From Patescibacteria group bacterium (lineage in GTDB: Bacteria; Patescibacteriota; Microgenomatia; UBA8517), in assembly GCA_022562395.1 (NCBI GenBank), contig JADFPI010000009.1, forward strand, positions 1 through 35,522: a stretch of 35,522 nt of DNA, in the 5' to 3' direction. Of the stretch, positions 16,159-24,300 are shown in pieces. The notes beneath the pieces are model-generated. The model had not been told where the DNA came from, did no database searches, and saw only the letters and a program-made list of their open reading frames with translations. Every line of letters begins with the position of its first letter. Position 1 is the stretch's first letter. The translations under genes and the position numbers were made by a program.

Positions 16159-18045
16159 ATGTTCAAAAAACTTGTAATTCTTCTACTTTTTGCAAGTCTA
16201 CTGATTTTCCCAAAAGTACTTTCGGCGCAAAGTGATTTTATCATAGACGCAACCGTTACCTACGATATCCAAGAAGAAGGCACAACCATCGTTACCCACG
16301 AAATAACCTTAACAAATAACCTTTCAAACCTTTACGCTACCTCGTATACGATGGGCCTGGAAGGCCTTCAGCCAGAAAACATTCGTGTTTATAAAGGCAA
16401 TAGCGAACTTAAGCTAAATATCAACACTGACGGCGATAGCACTTCGATGGAGGTTTTATTTGACTCTCCCGCAGTTGGAAAAGGAAATTTTCAAAAATTT
16501 ACAATATCGTTTGAAGAAGGCAGCTTTGCTACAAAATCGGGGGAAGTTTGGGAAATATCTATTCCTCGCTTATCATCTCCGGAGAATTTTAGAACTTATA
16601 AAGTAAATCTTCTCGTTCCTCAATCTTTTGGCCAACGAGCCTTTATTTCTCCCGAGCCCATCAATAAAACCCAAACTGCAGACAAATACTCATATGTATT
16701 TGAAAAAAACTCTATCGCCGTCTCCGGGATTTCAGCAGGTTTTGGTGAATTTCAGGTATTTTCTTTTTCACTAAGTTATCATCTAGAAAATCCCTTAAAC
16801 AGAGCGGCTTACACGGAAATTGCAATTCCTCCTGACACAGCCTTTCAAAAGGTTTACTTTCAGTCAATTGATCCAGTTCCCGAAAAAGTCTACATTGACG
16901 CGGACGGCAATTGGCTGGCAGTCTACAAACTTAAAGCCAGAGAAAGAATGGATATCTCAGCAATTGGCTCCGTTCAGATTTTTGCCCAACCTAGGCAATT
17001 CCCAGAACCTGATGAGGCAGTCCTCGAGGAAAACAAAAAAGAAACAGAGTTTTGGCAATCAAGTGACCCTAATATAAAGGAGTTAGCGCAAATTTATTCT
17101 ACTCCAAGACAAATTTACGACTTCGTTACGAACAGTCTAACTTATAATTACGACCGCGTGCGACCCAATGTACAAAGGATGGGGGCAAAAGAAGCGTTAA
17201 TAAATCCAAACGCTGCAATTTGCTTGGAATTTACCGACCTTTTTGTCGCCATTACCCGTGCTGCGGGTATTCCGGCAAGAGAGGTAAACGGATACGCGTA
17301 CAGTGAAAACCCAGTACTCCAACCACTGTCTCTTGTCGCAGACGTCCTTCATGCCTGGCCAGAGTATTGGGATAGCGAGAAAAAGGTTTGGGTTCCAGTA
17401 GACCCTACCTGGGGGTCTACTACCGGCGGGGTAGACTACTTCACTAAACTCGACTTAAGACATTTTACCTTTGTCATCCACGGAGCAAACCCAAATCAAC
17501 CATATCCACCGGGCTCTTATAAACTAGGCCCCAATCCCCAAAAGGACGTCTTTGTTAATTTTGGCCAACTCCCCCAAACCCTGTCGAGTACTCCGGAAAT
17601 TACTGCCGAGACTATAAGTCTGTTTCCCATATCCAACATGAAATTGTCAGTAAAAATATATAATCCAGGACCGTCTGCTTTATACGATTTAAATCCTAAA
17701 ATTCTCTTTGACAAAAGTGAGGTGCTTTCTCAAGAAATAGAAATTTTACCACCCTTTTCTAACTACGAGCTAGAGAGTACAATACCCTTTAGTTTCTTGG
17801 GGAAAAAAACGCCGCAACAGGTAGAAATTGTGGTTGCTGGGGAAAAGCTAGTAGTGCCCGGATTTAAAACGCAGGTTGTAATCTACAATTTGGTCGGATT
17901 GTTTATAATTCTTTTACTGATAGCAACTTTTATCTTTTTGAAGATTAAACGCCTAAATATTTTCAAAATAGTAAACCTTATTAAATCTGCTCGAATTAAA
18001 AAGGCGCAAAATGAAACTAAAAAGTCAGAAATTCACAAAGGTTAA
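16159..18045 (+). CDS. secreted, membrane-anchored transglutaminase-like protein
   Basis: A 628-residue protein with an N-terminal signal peptide (KKLVILLLFASLLIFPKVLSAQS, cleavage probably after LSA), an extracellular beta-rich region (about 30-290), and a transglutaminase-like core at about 320-440 with the Cys-His-Asp triad: AAICLEFTDLF (Cys), ADVLHAWPEYW (His), WVPVDPTWG (Asp). A Pro-rich linker and a beta domain follow, then a C-terminal TM segment (VVIYNLVGLFIILLLIATFIFL) and a basic tail. Bacterial relatives act as proteases or cross-linkers; the substrate here is unknown. Its 3' end overlaps uvrC by 35 bp, an operon link with no obvious functional logic. Confidence 0.85.
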   Translation: MFKKLVILLLFASLLIFPKVLSAQSDFIIDATVTYDIQEEGTTIVTHEITLTNNLSNLYATSYTMGLEGLQPENIRVYKGNSELKLNINTDGDSTSMEVLFDSPAVGKGNFQKFTISFEEGSFATKSGEVWEISIPRLSSPENFRTYKVNLLVPQSFGQRAFISPEPINKTQTADKYSYVFEKNSIAVSGISAGFGEFQVFSFSLSYHLENPLNRAAYTEIAIPPDTAFQKVYFQSIDPVPEKVYIDADGNWLAVYKLKARERMDISAIGSVQIFAQPRQFPEPDEAVLEENKKETEFWQSSDPNIKELAQIYSTPRQIYDFVTNSLTYNYDRVRPNVQRMGAKEALINPNAAICLEFTDLFVAITRAAGIPAREVNGYAYSENPVLQPLSLVADVLHAWPEYWDSEKKVWVPVDPTWGSTTGGVDYFTKLDLRHFTFVIHGANPNQPYPPGSYKLGPNPQKDVFVNFGQLPQTLSSTPEITAETISLFPISNMKLSVKIYNPGPSALYDLNPKILFDKSEVLSQEIEILPPFSNYELESTIPFSFLGKKTPQQVEIVVAGEKLVVPGFKTQVVIYNLVGLFIILLLIATFIFLKIKRLNIFKIVNLIKSARIKKAQNETKKSEIHKG

Positions 18046-19342
18046 CGCTCTTAAACTTCCAGAAGCCCCGGGTGTGTATATTTTTCAAAACGAAAAAGAA
18101 AAACGTGTATATATTGGAAAATCAACAAACATAAAAAAAAGAGTTATTTCCTACTTCGCCAGAAGTCTTTCCGAAAAAACTACAAGAATGAAAAAAGAGA
18201 CAAAAAAATTTTCTATTATTTTAGTAAATTCAGAGCTGGAATCGCTCCTTCTCGAAGCACATCTGGTTAGAAAATACAGACCAAAGTACAATTCCTCTCT
18301 CAAAGACGACAAACACCCTCTATATATAAGAATCACCAATGATCGATACCCGCTGGCATTGACTGCCAGAAAAATAGATGAAGACAAGAAAAATATTGCA
18401 TTTTACGGGCCTTTCCCTTCATCTAAAAATGTTAAAGGCGTCTTAAAAATGACAAGAAGAATATTTCCCTACGCAGAACACAAACTAGGAAAAAGAGGTT
18501 GCCTTTATAGTCAAATTGGTCTGTGTCAACCTTGCCCGAATGAAATTGAGAAGGTAAAAGACAAAAAATTAAGAAGTAAGTTGACCGAAGAATACAGAAG
18601 CAACCTTTCAAATATGAATAAATTGCTCTCGGGGAAAATAAAATTTGTAAGACGTGGGTTAGAAAAACGTATGAAGGTTTTTGCAAAAGAAGAAAAATTT
18701 GAAGCAGCCGCAAAAATACGTGAGCAAATAGAAAAACTCGACTATATTACTCAACCAATTACTCCTATAAGGTATTTTCTCAAAAACCCTAACCTGATAG
18801 AGGATATCAGAGAGCAGGAATTAATTGAACTTAAAAAAATTCTAACTGAATACCTAAAAATGCCAAAATCTTTAAGAAGAATAGAATGTTTTGACGTTGC
18901 CCACCTTGCTGGAAGTAAACCTACTGCCTCAATGGTTACTTTCATTAAAGCAGAGCCTGAAAAGACACTATATAGGCACTTTCGTATCAAACAAAAAAGG
19001 GGCCAAGACGACATCGCCTCTTTGGCCGAGGTAGCAAAAAGAAGAACTAAATACCTATCAGGCTGGGGAATACCAGACCTCATTGTTGTCGATGGTGGAA
19101 AAGGTCAAGTGTCTTCCTTTTTTAGAGTTTTTAGACAACACAGAATCGCTGTAGTAGGGCTCGCCAAGCGATTTGAACAATTAGTAATTCCTAAGGAAAA
19201 AAATGGAAAAATCTCGTTCTCGCTAGTAACCCTAAAACAAGGCCCGGCATTAAATCTTTTGCAAAGATTAAGAAATGAAGCCCACCGTTTTGCCAGGCGT
19301 TACCACCATAAACTTTTAAAAAAGGAGCTTATTCCCTCTTAA
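18011..19342 (+). CDS. uvrC: UvrABC excinuclease subunit C, lacking the HhH domain
   Basis: UvrC makes both incisions in nucleotide excision repair. The 443 residues (usual about 600) show a GIY-YIG nuclease (PGVYIFQNEKEKRVYIGKS), a Cys-rich linker, a UVR motif (EEKFEAAAKIREQIEKL) and the RNase H-like nuclease with Asp in CFDVAHLAG (D295), GQDDIAS, LIVVDGGKGQ and the late His in NEAHRFARRYHHK. The protein stops soon after this, so the C-terminal helix-hairpin-helix region is absent. Of the four Cys that bind a 4Fe-4S cluster in E. coli UvrC, three are seen (RGCLYSQIGLCQPC); the first appears replaced in FPYAEH. AAGG lies just upstream of the ATG. Confidence 0.92.
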   Translation: MKLKSQKFTKVNALKLPEAPGVYIFQNEKEKRVYIGKSTNIKKRVISYFARSLSEKTTRMKKETKKFSIILVNSELESLLLEAHLVRKYRPKYNSSLKDDKHPLYIRITNDRYPLALTARKIDEDKKNIAFYGPFPSSKNVKGVLKMTRRIFPYAEHKLGKRGCLYSQIGLCQPCPNEIEKVKDKKLRSKLTEEYRSNLSNMNKLLSGKIKFVRRGLEKRMKVFAKEEKFEAAAKIREQIEKLDYITQPITPIRYFLKNPNLIEDIREQELIELKKILTEYLKMPKSLRRIECFDVAHLAGSKPTASMVTFIKAEPEKTLYRHFRIKQKRGQDDIASLAEVAKRRTKYLSGWGIPDLIVVDGGKGQVSSFFRVFRQHRIAVVGLAKRFEQLVIPKEKNGKISFSLVTLKQGPALNLLQRLRNEAHRFARRYHHKLLKKELIPS

Positions 19343-19420
19343 CGAACAAAATTTCTTGACAATCTGGCCAATGAAGCTGCAACATTATACTAGCGCTCAA
19401 GACTACGCCTTATAAATAGA

Positions 19421-19822
19421 ATGAAAAATATTTTACGTCTTTATTTAATAGATACGCTGGCTCTGTATGCAGTAAGCCAAATAGCAGGAGGGATTGTCCT
19501 TGACAGCGGATTTGAAACACTACTTCTTGCCGGTGTGGGCCTCACGGTAGCTTCAGTTCTCGTAAGACCAGTAATTAATCTGCTTCTTCTTCCCCTGAAC
19601 CTTATCACTTTCGGGCTATTCCGATGGGTGTCCTCTGCGATAGCGCTATATTTAGTAACCCTTGTTGTACCGGGGTTTACCATTGTTGCGTTTAATTTTG
19701 TAGGTTTTTCTTCGAAGTGGATTGTAATACCACCGATAAATCTTTCCGGCATACTTGCCTTCGTTGCCTTCTCCTTTTTATTGTCGGTTATTACCTCAAT
19801 CGTTCACTGGATTATTAAATAA
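19421..19822 (+). CDS. phage holin family 4-like small membrane protein
   Basis: A 133-residue, four-TM protein. It has YLIDTLALYAVSQIAGGI, then VRPVINLLLLPLNLITFGLF, a signature of the Mycobact_4TM / 'phage holin family' proteins (PF04020 type), then WVSSAIALYLVTLVVPGF and a last TM segment. Despite the name these are chromosomal proteins of unknown role, not evidence of a prophage. A TATACT (19386-19391) and a TATAAA (19411-19416) lie upstream, and TTGACA sits 24 nt before the first, so the promoter is unclear. secG follows 26 bp downstream. Confidence 0.8.
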   Translation: MKNILRLYLIDTLALYAVSQIAGGIVLDSGFETLLLAGVGLTVASVLVRPVINLLLLPLNLITFGLFRWVSSAIALYLVTLVVPGFTIVAFNFVGFSSKWIVIPPINLSGILAFVAFSFLLSVITSIVHWIIK

Positions 19823-19836
19823 GGGTATTTTGGGTA

Positions 19837-19848
19837 TATAATACAGGT
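19837..19848 (+). promoter_or_regulatory. secG -10 box, leaderless spacing
   Basis: A perfect TATAAT (19837-19842) plus 6 nt lead directly to GTG 19849. No good -35 is seen. The spacing fixes the GTG as the start. Confidence 0.6.
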
Positions 19849-20058
19849 GTGCAAAAGCTATTCCTTATTATCCAGATAATTTCAGCAGTCCTTTTGGTAG
19901 CGGTTGTTCTTGTACAATCAAAAGGAAAGGGGTTCGCCAGAAGCCGGGGCGCTAGTGCCTCCTTTACCAGACGAGGTTTAGAAAGGCTAGTTTTCAGGCT
20001 GACCTTCATAATCGCCGCCGTCTTCACCTTGGTCTCGGCGTTGCAGATTGCATTTTAA
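19849..20058 (+). CDS. secG: preprotein translocase subunit SecG
   Basis: A 69-residue, two-TM accessory subunit of the SecYEG channel. The first TM (LFLIIQIISAVLLVAVVLVQS) runs into the conserved cytoplasmic QSKGKGF loop, then a basic stretch and the second TM (LTFIIAAVFTLVSALQI). The loop motif and size are diagnostic. The GTG start is supported by a consensus -10 box placed for a leaderless transcript. The following solute-binding protein gene begins 7 nt downstream. Confidence 0.88.
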   Translation: MQKLFLIIQIISAVLLVAVVLVQSKGKGFARSRGASASFTRRGLERLVFRLTFIIAAVFTLVSALQIAF

Positions 20059-20065
20059 CCAATAA

Positions 20066-21385
20066 ATGTCGTTTAGGTATATATCGCGCTTAATATCCGC
20101 CTACATATCGCGTTTTAAAGGTGTAATTTTTATTGGAGTTCTGCTTGGGGCATTGATTTTTATTTTCTCCAGATTCATTATCCCACTTATTTTTATAACA
20201 AACACCAAAAAAATTGGAATTGCAGGAAGATATCGGACCCAATCCCTCCCCACCTCAATAGTTAGCATGATAGGGGAGGGTCTTACCGAAATCGACGAAA
20301 ACGGAAATGTAATTCCAAAACTCTCGCACAGCTGGGAAACACCAGACAAAGGTAAAACCTGGATCTTCCACTTGAACGAAAACACGCTCTGGCAAGACGG
20401 AGAAACGCTGACAAGCGATTCTATTAACTACACCTTTAGCGACGTTGAAATTGAAAGGCCTGACGAAAAAACAATTGTATTTAAGCTCCAAGAACCCTTT
20501 TCAGTATTCCCAACTGTAGTATCCAGGCCAACATTCAAACAGGGACTCTTGGGTACAGGCGAATGGAAAGTATCAAAAATTTCACTGGGGACTTCAGATT
20601 TTGTCCAAAGGCTTACTCTGGTTAATCAAGCTAAAGAAAAAAGGATCTTTAAATTCTATCCCACCGAAGAACAAACAAAACTTGCGTTCAAACTTGGCGA
20701 AGTCGACGAAATTAGAGAAATATTTAACCCTACTCCCTTTCTCGATTGGCCTACTGTAAAAATCTCTAAACAGGCTAATGAGAAAAGAGTAGTTGTTGTT
20801 TTTTTCAACACCCAGGATAGTAAACTTTCAGATAAATCACTTCGTCGAGCACTTGCTTATTCAATGGTTAAAACCTATGACGGCGAAAGAGCAATCAGTC
20901 CGATTTCTCCTAACTCTTGGGCGTACAATCCGACTGTTAAAACGTATGAGCGAGACGTTGAACGCTCTCGTGAATTTATTGATGAGCTTCCGGAAGAATT
21001 CAAACAAGATTTCTCAATTAACCTAGTAACCACACCTGTTTTGCTAACACTAGCGGAAGAAATTGCCGATGACTGGGAAAATGTAGGAGTAAAGACTCAA
21101 GTCCAAGTTTCCTCCGGCATTCCAATTGAATTTCAGGCATTTTTGGCTATTTTTGACACCCCTACTGACCCCGATCAATATTCAATTTGGCACTCTACCC
21201 AAACTGCAACAAACATCTCAAAATATCAAAATCCAAGAATCGATAAACTTTTAGAGGATGGGCGTGTTGAGCTTAATATCGAGGAGAGAAAAAAGATATA
21301 TCTTGATTTCCAGCGCTTTTTAGTAGAAGATTCTCCCGCAGTTTTCCTTTACCACCCGTCTGTTTACACCATAACAAGGGGATAA
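20066..21385 (+). CDS. membrane-anchored solute-binding protein, family 5 (oligopeptide type)
   Basis: A 439-residue extracytoplasmic protein. The basic N-terminus and one TM (GVIFIGVLLGALIFIFSRFIIPLIFI) suggest a signal anchor rather than a cleaved lipoprotein signal, as there is no lipobox. The body follows the SBP_bac_5 pattern: IGEGLTEIDENGNVIPKLSHSW, WIFHLNENTLWQDGETLTSDSINYTF, later LRRALAYSM and a C-terminal region naming acyl-chain-like peptide-binding folds (DPDQYSIWHS...RIDKLLEDGR). It is shorter than typical members (500-600) and has no permease or ATPase neighbours, so the transport partner is unknown. It ends 3 bp before the convergent giant gene. Confidence 0.85.
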   Translation: MSFRYISRLISAYISRFKGVIFIGVLLGALIFIFSRFIIPLIFITNTKKIGIAGRYRTQSLPTSIVSMIGEGLTEIDENGNVIPKLSHSWETPDKGKTWIFHLNENTLWQDGETLTSDSINYTFSDVEIERPDEKTIVFKLQEPFSVFPTVVSRPTFKQGLLGTGEWKVSKISLGTSDFVQRLTLVNQAKEKRIFKFYPTEEQTKLAFKLGEVDEIREIFNPTPFLDWPTVKISKQANEKRVVVVFFNTQDSKLSDKSLRRALAYSMVKTYDGERAISPISPNSWAYNPTVKTYERDVERSREFIDELPEEFKQDFSINLVTTPVLLTLAEEIADDWENVGVKTQVQVSSGIPIEFQAFLAIFDTPTDPDQYSIWHSTQTATNISKYQNPRIDKLLEDGRVELNIEERKKIYLDFQRFLVEDSPAVFLYHPSVYTITRG

Positions 21386-21388
21386 ATA

Positions 21389-24300
21389 TTAGGCGCTTGC
21401 TTCCGTTTCCAGACCACCCAAAGTGTGATAAATAGCATTGAATAGCGATTTTGCCCTGTCGGGTGTGTCTTCCGATGCATATTTTCCCCTTAGAACTTCA
21501 AAGATATCCTCTACTTTATACGGTATCGAAACTTCGCCCAGCTCGTTTTTTATTTCAAGTCTATTAAGCACATCTCTGATGAGACTAGTTATACGGTTAG
21601 AAGATACTAATTTGGCAAGGTTATAAGCTAGGGTAAAGTCATAAGGCACCTCTTCTATCTCCGGTGTTTTACCATTTCCATTGGGAGATTTTACCAGTCT
21701 CGCAACCTCTTCGCTAACGTCGTAAGGGAAGCTTCTTCTTATTTCTTCGAGCACCTGACCGCTTGGCGAGCCTCCATTTGCCGAGAATACCAAGCGCGCG
21801 AATGCATCCTGGGGAGATTTTTCTTGGGTGATTTTAAAACCCTCGTTTGTAAGCCAGTCGATTGAATTAGCGTGTTCGTCTTCAGCATATCGCTGAAGGA
21901 GATTTAAAATTGTAGCCGCTTTTTCAGGGAATTTGTCATCGTAGGATAGAATAGCTAAATGGCCCGCTGCTGACACTACAAGTTCCTTTTCTAACCTGGT
22001 AAGATTACCATTCATGGAGAATGATTTGCTAATGCGCTCAAGAATCTTTTTTCTTTCTCTTTCTTTTTGGACTAATCTTAATCCCGTATAGGCTACGGCC
22101 AGAGAGGCTGCTCCAATACCCAGTTTTGCGGCGTTTTCTACCAAAAATTCTTCTGCTTTACTGTCTTCGCTTATCTTTTGAACAACTTCATTTTGCCGAT
22201 TTTCGAGCCCCTTTCTATAAACCTCACCTAAAGCCACCAGTCTCTCAATCTCCCTTTGCTCGCTTCTTCCTTGATTAATTAACTCTTGCCTTGCTTCATA
22301 AAAAGAGTCACTTACACTCGTCAACTCGCCCATTACACTAGTTAATATTCGCCTTTCTTCTCCCTCGGTTAATGTATTATCTTCTTGCAATACACTTCTT
22401 AGCTGTTCAGCATATTCCGGCAAGTTATCAACGCGCTTTAGTTCTTCCCCAGACAATCTAGAAGTTAACCACCCTGTATTTCCAATTAGTCTTTCAAGTT
22501 TTGAAAGCCTTGGCACTATGTTTCTTTCGTTGACTCCATTGTAACTTTGCAATTTTTCATCTAATTCCGGCTCTTCTTCAACTTGTTCTTGCGTAGCAAT
22601 TTCTTGCCTGAAGTCTTCTCCTATATGAAGGTTGTCATCTTGATTATTAGCTCTCATTTCATCCAGTTTTTCCTCTGAAAACCAAATAAGTCCGTCTATT
22701 AAATTAATATCCCGGTAAGCTACTTCCCGATTCATTTCTCGATAGTTTTCCGCTAAAGCTTCAAAACGCTTTCTTTCTGCTTCTTCCTGCGCTTTTTGTT
22801 CGGCCAAATTAGGATAATATTTTCTAAGGTCCGACTCGATTATTGAAAGCATCATTCTTTCCCACTCCGCTTCTTTTAATATCTCCTCACCCTCGCGCTC
22901 TAGAGTTTCCTTTATCCACTCTGCATCCTGGGCAATTTGGGCCAAAGCACCGTAATCCCCGGATTCGGTACCAACCAACTCTTGCAGTCGGTCGGAATTT
23001 TCTTTTACCTGCTCAAGATAAGAAATGTTTCCCTCAATTTGCTCTGCCGTTACTTTTTCAAGATACAAATCGTCCATGTTTATCTTTCTTTCCAATAGCC
23101 TTTCAATATCACTCCTCATTCTTTGAAGAATTCTAATTTCGCCCTCTGCTAGTTGGCCTGAATTTGGACCTCTCTCTTGACCAACGAAAAGGTCATTGCT
23201 TAGCCTTTGTGCCGTCATCTCCCTAATTACCTCTCTCGCTTCCTTTAAAACTTCTGTCTGTTCACTATCTGATACATATCCTTCTGTTTTCCTTACTAAT
23301 CTCAAAAGTTCCTGCTCGTTTACATAAGCACTGGGATCAATACTTTCTGGAGACGTATCAGCAATTTCACCTTCAAGTTTACTTTGCTCATTGACCAAAT
23401 CCTCTATGTACTTTTCAATTTCGTCCGGCGAAACAGCCCTTCCAGCTAATGCCTTCAGGTCCTCGAGAGGTGTCTTCGAAGTTACTGGAGGAGTCGTGTC
23501 AATTTCCAATATTTCTCCGTTGGGCAGCAACAACACACTATTTTGATGGCCGATCTTCCCCCATAAATAACCACTGTGGTTAACCATAGGCATTCCCGGT
23601 TGATTTCCCACGATAAAGCCGACAGAATTCATAAAATCGCGAAAGGCAAAGGAAGCAACACTACAAAAATATCCCCCTTCTGTGTTTTGAGCAATAGACT
23701 TTATGCTTGCATAATCGCCAAGGTTCTCATTAATGTCAAAGTCAAGAGCATAATATCTATTTTTGTCCGTGTATTCTGCATAAAGACCGGAGTACTTTAT
23801 ACCAACTTCAGATAGTTCTGAGTCTAATTCCTCATCGGATATCTCTCTCTTATAATATCTTTCCTTTACCACGGAAATGTCATTAATCATCTCTGCATGA
23901 ATAGCCTGAAGTGCCGCGTCACCCGCAAGTTGACTATTTATTCGCTCAGCCTGCCCCCTATCAAAGGATAACCAATAATTATGTAGCTTAACATCTTCTA
24001 AGCGCGAAATTCTTGGAGCGAGATAATCCAGCTTAATTGGTTCAAGAACAAAAAGTGCTTTTCCTGGTATATCCTCTTCGTTTCCGTCATAGTCGTAATA
24101 AATTTCTCCTAAAGGCCCAACTAAGGGCTGTTTACCGCCTTCTTGGTAAACTTTAACAACTCTCCAGCCTATCGGAGGATAAACCGTCTCATTGACTCCA
24201 TTTAAAGAGTAGGCGAGCTGATTATCTTTATATTCGAAGTTAACATGCTCTATCGAATCTACAATTTCGTAATTGTCCAACTTCCTTCTGTCACTTCCGT

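Noticed and set aside
19421-19822. Prophage signal from a 'holin family' name
   Set aside because: The family is chromosomal and of unknown role; no phage structural or lysis genes are nearby.
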